Shown here one piece after another: positions 1 to 6,479 of a stretch of 10,167 bases of DNA. This stretch comes from DAOUVR01 sp034430535 (lineage in GTDB: Bacteria; Chloroflexota; Dehalococcoidia; E44-bin15). Positions within the stretch are counted from its first letter, which is position 1, and each line of letters starts with the position of its first letter. The notes beneath the pieces are model-generated. The model made no database searches. It was not told the DNA's origin and saw only the letters and a list, made by a program, of their open reading frames with translations. The translations under genes and the position numbers were made by a program. Where the stretch lies: the NCBI GenBank assembly GCA_964443325.1, contig CAYUCL010000052.1:1-10167 (forward strand). The letters are read 5' to 3'.

Positions 1-313
1 CCAGATTGTCAAATACCTCTCTATCTGAAAACCTTAAAACTGTTAATCTCTGCTCTCTCATATAATCATCCCTGATCTTGTCTTTCTTAATCTCCTCATC
101 GTCATAATGCTGACCACCATCAATTTCAACAACTAGCTTTGCTTTTGGGCAGTAGAAATCAACTATGTAGTTGCCGATAATCTTCTGTCTGTAGAACTGA
201 TAGCCCTGCAACTGTTTTCTTCTTAATTTTGACCAGAGCAGTATTTCAGCGTTGGTCATATTCGTTCTAAGTTGTCGGGAGTATCCTTTTAGGTTCTTAT
301 TATAAAACAGCAT
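1..313 (-). CDS. DUF559-family endonuclease-like protein, 3' end cut by the window edge
   Basis: Reading from the ATG at 313-311 down to position 1 gives 104 uninterrupted codons that leave the window. The protein begins MLFYNKNLKGYSRQLR and contains the DUF559 hallmarks: an N-terminal helix with AEILLWSKLRRKQL (about residues 22-35), then GYQFYRQ, NYIVDFYC (D52), LVVEIDGGQH (E63, D65, H69) and the C-terminal LRFSDREVF. DUF559 proteins are about 110-130 aa and share a Vsr/PD-(D/E)XK-like nuclease fold. D52 with E63 and D65 are the plausible metal-binding residues. Biological substrates are generally unknown. By comparison with the truncated copy at 473-605, only about 15 more codons are missing. 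Just upstream of the start is a run AAGGGGGATT, part of a palindromic repeat, which may double as a weak ribosome binding site. The family call is solid; nuclease activity is inferred. Confidence 0.85.
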   Translation of the reverse strand, partial: MLFYNKNLKGYSRQLRTNMTNAEILLWSKLRRKQLQGYQFYRQKIIGNYIVDFYCPKAKLVVEIDGGQHYDDEEIKKDKIRDDYMREQRLTVLRFSDREVFDNL

Positions 314-483
314 AATCCCCCTTACCCCCTTTACCAAAGGGGGGATATGTTGGTCTTGCCCCCTTTACAAAAGGGGGTATCAACGTGGGCGTGGTCTTAA
401 AATCAAGGTAGGCATAAAACATTACGGTGTCCTGTATAATGTCTTATAAAGTCCCCCTTTATAAAGGGGGACTTAGGGGGATT
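314..483. repeat. Cluster of three CCCCCTTT/AAAGGGGG palindromes between two DUF559 copies
   Basis: Three hairpin-forming units lie here. At 325-343 CCCCCTTT faces AAAGGGGG across a 3-nt loop. At 359-377 the same arms recur with a 3-nt loop. At 451-472 there is a perfect 22-nt palindrome, GTCCCCCTTTA and its complement. The block is bounded by short inverted ends, AATCCCCCT at 314-322 and AGGGGGATT at 475-483, resembling a small non-autonomous element or REP-like repeat. Positions 378-450 between the second and third hairpins are AT-richer and hold no gene I can see. The last palindrome and the right end overlap the 3' end and stop codon of the DUF559 remnant. No T-run follows the hairpins in the minus direction, so they are not classical terminators, although they could attenuate transcription. 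Confidence 0.85.
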
Positions 484-605
484 CTAAATTCTGATTTATC
501 CGCTCGATAACGCCATCCAGATTGTCAAATACCTCTCTATCTGAAAACCTTAAAACTGTTAATCTCTGCTCACTCATATAATCATCCCTGATCTTGTCTT
601 TCTTA
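473..605 (-). pseudogene. 5'-truncated second copy of the DUF559 gene (C-terminal remnant)
   Basis: Positions 517-605 repeat positions 1-89 with a single mismatch (572 A against 56 T). Read on the minus strand, the segment encodes KKDKIRDDYMSEQRLTVL, then RFSDREVF and DNLDGVIERINQNLESP, and stops at TAA (475-473). This is the C-terminal third of the neighbouring DUF559 protein. Its N-terminal two thirds, including the proposed catalytic residues, are absent: homology ends abruptly at 605. The stop codon lies inside the GGGGGATT end of the palindromic block, so gene end and repeat end are fused. It is a remnant rather than a gene. It also shows how the complete copy probably ends beyond the window. 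Confidence 0.85.
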
Positions 606-666
606 TGGACTACCCCTTTTCGGCACGCTCCTGCACAATGGCAATATGGGGTCGAACTCCCGTCCT

Positions 667-2097
667 CTATTTCGCTTTTGGCCAGTTGGCAAAGGCATAG
701 AGGATATCGACGAAAGATTTCTCCGCTTTCACCAGGCCGGCCACTTTGTCATTGCCCTCAATCACATAATACTCGTCGGGACTGTGGGCGCGTCCCCCAT
801 GGCCCAAACCAGCGGTGCAAATGGGTATGTTTACCGGTGGACGGGTGTAAAGGTACATAGGGGCGCTACCCCCCATATGTGGCCAAACGATGGGCTTGAT
901 GCCATACTTTTCATACACGCTCAGTACGGCCTGAACTACCGGATCCTTGATGCTGGTCTTGGACCATTCATAGCCGGCGAGCTGGCGAACCTCAATGTCG
1001 CTGTAGCCGTGTTTGTCCAGGTGGGCCCTGATCAAGGGGACGATGTCTTTCGACTCCTGATTGGGCACCAGGCGAGTATCCATTTTGCAGGTGACCTTGT
1101 ACGGCAGGACAGTTTTTGTGCCTGGCCCCGTGTATCCTCCCCAGATGCCATCGATATTCAGCGTAGTGGAGTACAGATAGCGCAGCAAAAACTCTCTCCC
1201 CTTCTCATCATCAATCCACCTCTCCACCTTGTACATATCCTTCCATACGCTGTCGTCGAAAACGTCCACCAGTTGGTCGACCAGCTCAACGTCCTCTTTA
1301 CTGGGGGGAGCGATCTTATCGTAGTAGCGATCGATGAGGATGGAATTCCCGTCGGGGGAGGTCATCGTCGATAGCGCCTGCATCAGCCTCCACACCGGGC
1401 TATCGACGACGGCTTTGTTGCTGCTGTGGATGTCATATTGCTGTGGACCTCGACCCCAGTCCTTCCCCGAGCATTCAAGCTCCATGTAAACGATTCCCTT
1501 GTTACCCAGTGACATCCGTATCTTGCCCTGCTGGTCCTGGCCGGCTCCACACATAAGACCGGCATCGGCTGTCTTCAATCTGTCAGTATATTTCTCAATG
1601 ATCTGGGGGAAGTGAGGGCTGCCCAGCTCCTCCTCCCCCTCGGCGGTAAACATGATGTTGACCGGGAGTTTGCCTTCGACGGCAATTATAGATTCCAGTG
1701 CGTTAAGCCAGGCTCTATATGGCCCCTTGCTGTTGATGGCTCCGCGGTTGATGATTACCCTGCCAAATGGCGGCATGGTGACGATGTTGGCCTCGAACGG
1801 CGGCGAGGACCATCCCTCTCCCACTATCGGCTGCACGTCGTACATGCAGTAGTTGACGATAGTCTTCTCAGCCCCGGCGTCGTAGTAGGCCCACACGCCG
1901 GGGTGGCCTTCCGTTGGCACCAGCTCGGCCTCTTTGCACCCCAGTTCCGCATAGTATTGCCGCAATAGCTCAGCGCACTCTTTCACGCCGAGGTTCTCGG
2001 CGCTTATGCTGGGTTGGCGCAGGAATTCCTGCACCTTTCCTATGTGCTCCTCTTCATGCTCTTCGATATATCGGTGAATTGCCTCTATGTTGGCCAC
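667..2097 (-). CDS. M20-family metallopeptidase-like hydrolase with a substituted metal site
   Basis: The 476-aa product has the M20/M25/M40 architecture: an N-terminal catalytic part, a central lid/dimerisation part around residues 200-370, and a C-terminal catalytic part. M20 enzymes are usually cytoplasmic di-zinc hydrolases of peptides or amide bonds. Recognisable blocks are YDVQP (86-90), WSSPPFE (96-102), RGAINSKGP (118-126), AEGEEELGSP (152-161), NIDGIWGGYTGPGTKT (314-329) and GLGHGGRAHSPDE (430-442). Compared with the usual HxD, DxKG, EE, D and H ligands, residue 85 is Met instead of His and residue 122 is Asn instead of Asp. No Asp is seen near 184. E156/E157 and H438 remain. A GTG start at 2097-2095 is chosen because AAAGGAGG lies 6 nt upstream (2111-2104). 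An upstream in-frame start would add 11 unconvincing residues. It lies 61 nt downstream of the DUF6125-like gene and is probably co-transcribed with it. The substrate is unknown. Confidence 0.85.
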   Translation of the reverse strand: MANIEAIHRYIEEHEEEHIGKVQEFLRQPSISAENLGVKECAELLRQYYAELGCKEAELVPTEGHPGVWAYYDAGAEKTIVNYCMYDVQPIVGEGWSSPPFEANIVTMPPFGRVIINRGAINSKGPYRAWLNALESIIAVEGKLPVNIMFTAEGEEELGSPHFPQIIEKYTDRLKTADAGLMCGAGQDQQGKIRMSLGNKGIVYMELECSGKDWGRGPQQYDIHSSNKAVVDSPVWRLMQALSTMTSPDGNSILIDRYYDKIAPPSKEDVELVDQLVDVFDDSVWKDMYKVERWIDDEKGREFLLRYLYSTTLNIDGIWGGYTGPGTKTVLPYKVTCKMDTRLVPNQESKDIVPLIRAHLDKHGYSDIEVRQLAGYEWSKTSIKDPVVQAVLSVYEKYGIKPIVWPHMGGSAPMYLYTRPPVNIPICTAGLGHGGRAHSPDEYYVIEGNDKVAGLVKAEKSFVDILYAFANWPKAK

Positions 2098-2103
2098 TGC
2101 TGT

Positions 2104-2111
2104 CCTCCTTT
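2104..2111 (-). promoter_or_regulatory. Ribosome binding site fixing the GTG start of the M20 gene
   Basis: On the minus strand AAAGGAGG is followed by six bases and then GTG GCC AAC. The near-perfect Shine-Dalgarno match and ideal spacing favour this GTG over the in-frame upstream start at 2130, which has no comparable site. Confidence 0.75.
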
Positions 2112-2158
2112 CGCATAATATGCAGCCCACCCTGAAAAAGGCTGCCTATCAGCAAGAT

Positions 2159-2710
2159 TCATTCGTCTATTATAAATTGCCAGCGGCAGCATATACCGTC
2201 TGCGCTGGTCTTGAGGGGCAGCTCGATGGGAATGACCCTTGCCCTGGGGTTGAAAGACTGGGCAAAGATTTGCAGAAGCTGCTGCTCTACCTGGGGGCAA
2301 AAAGTATTCTCCCTTCCCATTCCTTCCCTCCTCATGGCGTCCAGAGAAGGACAGTCCAGCACCGTAAGGGTTACCTTGTTTTCCCCTTCACGCGTGAACT
2401 TGTGTTTCAGGTTTGAGAACCAGGGTGAGAAGCCAAAAGCCGTGGCGAAGGCTGCCAGGTCATCGCCTTCAATGTTCATGAGCGGCGGTAGCCTTTTAAG
2501 TTCATAGCGGGCATACTTGTCCCAGACCCAGAGGTCACAGGTGGTAGCCATATCCTCGCTCACCAGTTCCCTCACCGCCAGGTACCAGAAACCATCCATT
2601 GCAAAAAACAATTTGGAATACAATCTCACAAGTTCAATGAGTTCCTCCTTGGAGAGTGCCTCCAGCTCTCCCTGTTTCAGCGTGTTGTCCTCAGTCTCTT
2701 TCATACTCAT
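2159..2710 (-). CDS. DUF6125-like protein of unknown function
   Basis: The 183-aa soluble protein has no signal peptide or membrane segment. After a short polar, acidic N-terminus it has a helical region, LSKEELIELVRLYSKLF (19-35), then MDGFWYLAVRE (38-48), DLWVWDKYARYELKRL (59-74), CPSLD (120-124) and FCPQVE (137-142), and ends with CCRW (174-177). This pattern (helix, MDGxW, WxxYAR, scattered cysteines) resembles a family I recall as DUF6125, related to the L-2-amino-thiazoline-4-carboxylate hydrolase-like group. The family number is from memory. C120, C138 and C174/C175 could form a redox or metal site, which is an inference. I place the start at ATG 2710-2708 because GGAGG ends 5 nt upstream. 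The in-frame TTG at 2722 overlaps that site. It is first in an apparent two-gene operon with the M20 hydrolase and has its own promoter at 2737-2765. Confidence 0.7.
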   Translation of the reverse strand: MSMKETEDNTLKQGELEALSKEELIELVRLYSKLFFAMDGFWYLAVRELVSEDMATTCDLWVWDKYARYELKRLPPLMNIEGDDLAAFATAFGFSPWFSNLKHKFTREGENKVTLTVLDCPSLDAMRREGMGRENTFCPQVEQQLLQIFAQSFNPRARVIPIELPLKTSADGICCRWQFIIDE

Positions 2711-2736
2711 ATCTGCCTCCAATTATAGCTACGGGT

Positions 2737-2765
2737 AAAATAGAGCCACGGCAACTGCTTGTCAA
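2737..2765 (-). promoter_or_regulatory. Sigma70-type promoter for the DUF6125-like/M20 operon
   Basis: The minus strand carries a consensus -35 box TTGACA (2765-2760), a 17-nt spacer and a -10 box TATTTT (2742-2737). The ATG at 2710 lies about 27 nt beyond, leaving a short leader that contains the GGAGG ribosome binding site. A second TATAAT-like hexamer (2727-2722 region) overlaps the ribosome binding site and has no -35 box at a workable distance. Confidence 0.6.
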
Positions 2766-2780
2766 GTGTTGAACATAGTC

Positions 2781-2894
2781 TGCCGTCTGGGAACATCCGA
2801 CGAGATCACGCCGCTGGCGGTTTTCCTCGCCTCCGACTAGTCCAGCTTCATGGTGGGATAGGTACTTATCACAGATGTGAGCCAGGTCATCTAG
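2781..2894 (+). pseudogene. Decayed C-terminal fragment of a short-chain dehydrogenase/reductase (SDR)
   Basis: Reading the plus strand from 2784 gives RLGTSDEITPLAVFLASD, a TAG stop (2838-2840), SSFMVG, a second TAG (2859-2861), VLITD and, a few codons later, a third TAG (2892-2894). This matches the very conserved SDR C-terminal pattern GRxGxPEEIAxxVxFLASDxSSxxTGQxxxVDGG. The first stop falls where a variable residue, often Glu, is expected. The second falls exactly at the usual Gln, consistent with CAG changing to TAG. The Rossmann N-terminus and YxxxK active site are absent, because the DUF6125-like promoter and gene occupy the DNA that should precede it. It is therefore a dead gene end left beside a rearrangement joint. 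It is the only recognisable content in the gap of about 300 bp between the two operons. Confidence 0.65.
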
Positions 2895-3007
2895 CGCAGC
2901 CTCATTGCGGTGCGCATCGACTTGACCTCGTGGGCGTTCAGCGTTTCTCAGCCTAGCGACTGACCAGTTCAATGGTAACCTGGGGGATATCGCGGCGGTT
3001 GCGTCAT

Positions 3008-3799
3008 TCAGATGTTTAGTTCTCCAACAACAAACAGCTCAGAATCAAAGAACAGCCGAGCCAAATACGTCGCGAAGGCTGGTGCCTCGGGTATCCGCTG
3101 CTTCTCGCTACTTATCTGCGCTTGGAGTTCTTTCAACCGGTCAGTCTCCCTAGCGGTGTTGTCCAGTATCTGCACCATTCCGGCCGTGAGGCGCTCAAAT
3201 GTGAGATTGTCTATTGTTGAGCCCTTCTCTTTGACTTGCTTTGTCAACATATCTTTGAAAGCCTCGCTGGAATGCGAGTGCTTCAGTTTCCTAGGCTCCT
3301 CTGACCAGAGAAACGCACCCGCGATGGAGCAATCGAATGTAAGGTAATGCTGGTCAATCGTCGGCAGACTACCGATATCGAGCGGACTGAAGAACGCTGA
3401 CCTACTGTGCACGTTCCTTGAAGCATAGGCCTCGTTCAGTTCTTCCACCGTATGGAATCTGGGAGCGACGTAGTAGACTGCATTGCCTGCATTCTCGAGA
3501 TCACGGAGAAGATCATGTTGGTCAGAGTGCCTGAGTGGACGGAGGTACATCCGATAATACGGTGACCCGTATTGGGGCCATTCGCGAGAATTGGACCGCA
3601 ATAGGTAGTGACTTACCTTGAACTGGATAAAAAGGGCAATACCAGAGAATGGAAGATGAACGTCGTACCCTCCTCCAGCTCGTCCTTCTGCTACCAGTGA
3701 GGGAAAGACGGGGGCTGCTGTCAAGGAGCCAAGGCTGCCGTTCGTCAGTTCTTGAGTGAGTGCATATCCGTAAGAAAACTCCGAGAACGTTGGCTCCAT
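3008..3799 (-). CDS. Uncharacterised protein closing the restriction-modification operon, possible PD-(D/E)XK-like nuclease
   Basis: The 263-aa product starts with ATG 4 nt after the methyltransferase stop. It has no clear ribosome binding site of its own, which suggests translational coupling. The opening FSEFSYGYALTQEL (5-18) and AAPVFPSL (28-35) look like a conserved family signature, but I cannot name the family. A block E38, GYDVHL (D46) and ALFIQFKVS (Q59, K61) has the E...D...QxK spacing known from Mrr-type PD-(D/E)XK nucleases. A helix (HDLLRDLENAG, 95-105) and strand (AVYYVAPRF, 107-115) follow, as expected in that fold. The C-terminal part, about residues 175-235, is helical and charged. 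Function is inferred only from position and this motif; it could equally be a non-catalytic specificity or regulatory partner of the restriction complex. The reading frame is intact, and no terminator is visible after the stop. Confidence 0.8.
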   Translation of the reverse strand: MEPTFSEFSYGYALTQELTNGSLGSLTAAPVFPSLVAEGRAGGGYDVHLPFSGIALFIQFKVSHYLLRSNSREWPQYGSPYYRMYLRPLRHSDQHDLLRDLENAGNAVYYVAPRFHTVEELNEAYASRNVHSRSAFFSPLDIGSLPTIDQHYLTFDCSIAGAFLWSEEPRKLKHSHSSEAFKDMLTKQVKEKGSTIDNLTFERLTAGMVQILDNTARETDRLKELQAQISSEKQRIPEAPAFATYLARLFFDSELFVVGELNI

Positions 3800-3803
3800 G
3801 GCG

Positions 3804-6446
3804 CTACGTCACCTCATAGACCTTGAGGACTTCGTCGCCATAGTGGTTAATGACTTTGATAGCGATCTTGCCGGTTTTGGGTAAGTCAAATGGACGGCTT
3901 GTAGTGGAGTAGAGGGAGTCCCAGGCAGCCTCGTCAATTTCGGCTTTTAGTGCTCTTTTCAGCTTTTCATAGGGTTCATCAGCGCCGGTGAAGTAGGCAT
4001 GACGGACGAAGAAGCTTTCATCGTTGTAATCGGTGTCGATGAACCAGCAGGCGATATCATCAGTGGAGCTACTGCGAATCTGCCCGGTAGTTGGGTCATA
4101 CACATCTAATCCTTTGATCTCGATGACTACTTTAACGTCCTTCTGTTTCTTGATGTCAACATCAGGCTCTCCAAATACCATAAAAAGATTACCCGCCCCG
4201 GTCTTTTTCAAAAGTTCGTCACCCATAGCCAAATCAGGGTTCATGCGAGTTACGAGTACAGTAAGCGTACCATAGCGCTTGGCTTCCTCTGAAACGTGTG
4301 GGTCAAAGGCAAAGCCACAGACCACAAGCAAATCAAAATTAACTCCTTTAACGGCTTCCTTTGCTGCTTCTTTAACGAGTTCTGCACCTACAGTGCCATG
4401 TTCTGGCCCGATGCAGACTGCCACCCGACGAGTATTGCCATTTTTTTCGGTATACTCTCCTTCCGCATGAAGCCATTCACCAGCGTATGGCTCAAGCCAG
4501 TCGAACTTGAGGCGCTCGTTCTTAATCGTGTTCTGAACCCCGGCCTTCTTCAGGTTATCCATAATCATAGTTTCAAACTGGCCTACCCCAGCTCCTTTAC
4601 GAGCCTCTACCTCAGCAGCAGGTCGCTCTTCATCTGTTGCAATCACGCGGTGTGGTGAGAGGCTCTCAACAGTGAAAGGTCCAGTCACGCGGATGCGTCT
4701 ACTATCCTCGTAGGGTTGGTCATATAGGGTTTCCGTTTCGGCATAACGAGCGATAGCTTTGTCAATTTCTTCACGGGTCATTCCCTCTTTTATGTCCGGA
4801 TTGTTTGCTATTGACTTGAGGGTTACGTGTGGTACACGCTTGTAAACAAAACCCTTACGAATGTCCCCGGAAATCCCCCCGCTTCCAGCGTCCCCCTTTT
4901 CTAAAGGGGGATTAAGGGGGATTCTGCCGGTAATTTCTGATTCTTTCTTAATACCTTCGGGTGAATCAGCCAGTAAGTAGTAAGGGAACCTGGCAGACAT
5001 CAAGCGGGTGCGCGCCAGCGCCAGTGCCACCCGGCTGGTATCTATGGTTATCCAGCGTCGGCCCCACTGCTCGGCAACATAAGCAGCGGTGCCGCTGCCA
5101 CAGGTAGGGTCCAAGACCAGGTCACCGGAGTCAGTTGTCATAAGAAGACAGCGCTCGAGTACTCTTGTAGCTGTTTGAACAACATAAGTCTTATTTTGTT
5201 CTGAAAGTTGATCCATCCATGTATTTCCAAATTCAACGTATGGAAAGTCAGAATAGAAATATTTATAACGTATCGTATTCTTATGCTCTATTATTCTTCC
5301 TGCCAGGGCTAAATTAGATAATCCATTAAGACTACAACGCCAGCCTCTGCTTATCGCAGGCCTATAACTTTTACCGTTATATTCAAATGGTAAAATACTC
5401 CCCTCCCCACCAGTTGTAGAACTCAAGCTACTACTCGAAAAAAACCGTGTTTCTTTGGGGAAATCACTAATAAGCATACCATCTGAGAAAGCAGGAACTA
5501 TCTTTCCGTCAGGCAATTCTGCCATCGAAAAGCGTTGGTCAAGTTCTTTAAGCTGGAATAAATTTCTGTACTTCAATAGATCTGATTTTTTCGCATACCA
5601 TAATAGATAATCGTTAAATACAGATAGATATTGACTGGTTGATGTACTTCTTGTTCTGAAGACAATTGTGGCAATAAAATTATCGCTCCCAAAAACCTCA
5701 TCCAAAACACTACGCACCAGGTGCACATTCTCGTCGCCAATCTGGACGAATATGCTCCCTGTTTCTGTAAGTAAATCTCGTGCTACCATTAGTCTATCAC
5801 GCAGATAGGCAAGGTAGGAATTAATGCCTAACTTCCAGGTATCCCTGAATGCCTTAATCTGCTCCGGCTGGCGGGTGGCATCGACGGCGCTGCCGTCTTT
5901 CACGTCTCTCTTGCGTGTGCTGACCTGCCAGTTAGAACCGAATTTGATGCCGTAAGGCGGGTCGATGTAAATCATCTGTACCTTGCCCTTGAGACCCTCC
6001 TTCTGATCCAGAGAGGTCATCACCAGCAGCGAATCACCCAAAATTATGCGGTTTGACCAGTTTTGCTCGTGTTGGTAGAACTCGATAAGGTCCTCGAACT
6101 GTAGACCATTGAAATCAGCGAATAGCTGCATCTGCATCTCAGGCTTCTCCTTCCTTGCCTGAGCGCGCAAATCCTCAATGATGTACTTCGGGTGTATTTT
6201 TTCCTGGATATAGACTGGTACAGCAGGAACCTCAAGGTCTTTTGAGTCCTGTTCGTCCTTTCCCTTCCAGACTAGCTGTGGGTCTAGAGAAGTGTCTCTT
6301 GGGTACAGTATGTTCTTTGGCTTCGTCTCATCTTCAGCTACAAAATCACGAAGTTCTTCAGTTGGGATGTTGACACGCATGTCCTTCCGGTGGACAGTCG
6401 CTTCGATTGGAGCCGCCTCGTATTTCACTCTAGTTTTACGCGCCAT
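3804..6446 (-). CDS. Type III-like Mod subunit: beta-class site-specific DNA methyltransferase
   Basis: This 880-aa protein should transfer methyl groups from S-adenosylmethionine to adenine N6 (or cytosine N4) in the system's recognition site, and so protect host DNA. Motif IV, DPPY (162-165), precedes the SAM-binding motif DPTCGSGT (446-453), which is the beta-class order seen in Type III Mod enzymes. Between them, about residues 265-420 form the putative target-recognition domain, encoded by noticeably AT-richer DNA. Residues 530-880 form a long C-terminal region beginning GFVYKRVPHVTLKSIANN and including VVIEIKGLDVYDP (773-785) and a final FDLPKTGKIAIKVINHYGDE. It is longer than EcoP1-type Mod proteins (about 650 aa). 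Residues 509-528 are encoded by an inserted palindromic repeat. The start has AAGGAG 8 nt upstream. It follows hicB by 33 nt and is followed 4 nt later by the 263-aa gene. Methylated base and target sequence cannot be read from the sequence. Confidence 0.9.
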   Translation of the reverse strand: MARKTRVKYEAAPIEATVHRKDMRVNIPTEELRDFVAEDETKPKNILYPRDTSLDPQLVWKGKDEQDSKDLEVPAVPVYIQEKIHPKYIIEDLRAQARKEKPEMQMQLFADFNGLQFEDLIEFYQHEQNWSNRIILGDSLLVMTSLDQKEGLKGKVQMIYIDPPYGIKFGSNWQVSTRKRDVKDGSAVDATRQPEQIKAFRDTWKLGINSYLAYLRDRLMVARDLLTETGSIFVQIGDENVHLVRSVLDEVFGSDNFIATIVFRTRSTSTSQYLSVFNDYLLWYAKKSDLLKYRNLFQLKELDQRFSMAELPDGKIVPAFSDGMLISDFPKETRFFSSSSLSSTTGGEGSILPFEYNGKSYRPAISRGWRCSLNGLSNLALAGRIIEHKNTIRYKYFYSDFPYVEFGNTWMDQLSEQNKTYVVQTATRVLERCLLMTTDSGDLVLDPTCGSGTAAYVAEQWGRRWITIDTSRVALALARTRLMSARFPYYLLADSPEGIKKESEITGRIPLNPPLEKGDAGSGGISGDIRKGFVYKRVPHVTLKSIANNPDIKEGMTREEIDKAIARYAETETLYDQPYEDSRRIRVTGPFTVESLSPHRVIATDEERPAAEVEARKGAGVGQFETMIMDNLKKAGVQNTIKNERLKFDWLEPYAGEWLHAEGEYTEKNGNTRRVAVCIGPEHGTVGAELVKEAAKEAVKGVNFDLLVVCGFAFDPHVSEEAKRYGTLTVLVTRMNPDLAMGDELLKKTGAGNLFMVFGEPDVDIKKQKDVKVVIEIKGLDVYDPTTGQIRSSSTDDIACWFIDTDYNDESFFVRHAYFTGADEPYEKLKRALKAEIDEAAWDSLYSTTSRPFDLPKTGKIAIKVINHYGDEVLKVYEVT
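4872..4923. repeat. 52-bp palindromic repeat inserted in frame in the methyltransferase gene
   Basis: The outer arms AATCCCCC (4872-4879) and GGGGGATT (4916-4923) enclose a hairpin CCCCCTTT (4892-4899) / AAAGGGGG (4903-4910) with a 3-nt loop. The block belongs to the same repeat family as 314-483: both share AATCCCCCTTA at one end (314-324 and, on the minus strand, 4923-4913). Translated in the gene's frame it gives IPLNPPLEKGDAGSGGIS, a low-complexity Pro/Gly-rich peptide between the catalytic domain and the conserved C-terminal domain. It introduces neither stop nor frameshift. Confidence 0.85.
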
Positions 6447-6479
6447 AATTAGTTCTCCTTTGTTCGTAGCTTCCTTGAG

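Noticed and set aside
451..472. Rho-independent terminator for the M20 operon.
   Set aside because: The hairpin lies about 200 nt past the stop codon with another gene remnant between, and no T-run follows it on the minus strand. It belongs to the repeat cluster.
314..483. CRISPR-like array from the repeated CCCCCTTT...AAAGGGGG units.
   Set aside because: Only three short palindromes with unequal spacing and no regular spacers. The pattern fits REP/MITE-like elements.
606..666. A tRNA-like 3' end suggested by GGTCGAACTCCCG.
   Set aside because: No acceptor stem, anticodon arm or D arm can be paired around it. It is probably chance in a short spacer with no visible gene.
646..1374. A 242-codon plus-strand open frame.
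   Set aside because: It is a shadow of the M20 gene, which has conserved family motifs on the opposite strand in the same DNA.
2098..2158. GCAGCC...GGCTGC hairpin between the DUF6125-like and M20 genes as a terminator.
   Set aside because: A six-bp stem with a 12-nt loop and no T-run is too weak. The short gap and good M20 ribosome binding site favour read-through.
2781..2894. Amber (TAG) recoding of the SDR-like frame, since all three stops are TAG.
   Set aside because: Intact genes in the window (the methyltransferase and the M20 gene) end with TAG, so TAG acts as a normal stop here. The SDR 5' half is also missing, so decay is the simpler reading.
2691..2972. A 93-codon minus-strand open frame in the gap between the operons.
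   Set aside because: It is antisense to the SDR remnant, runs into the DUF6125 start region and across its promoter, and resembles no family. The plus-strand SDR motif explains the sequence better.
2973..3010. A small ORF starting ATG ACG CAA just after the stop of the 263-aa gene.
   Set aside because: It is only 12 codons long, has no ribosome binding site and cannot be tied to a family. Continuing it would need a frameshift I cannot support.
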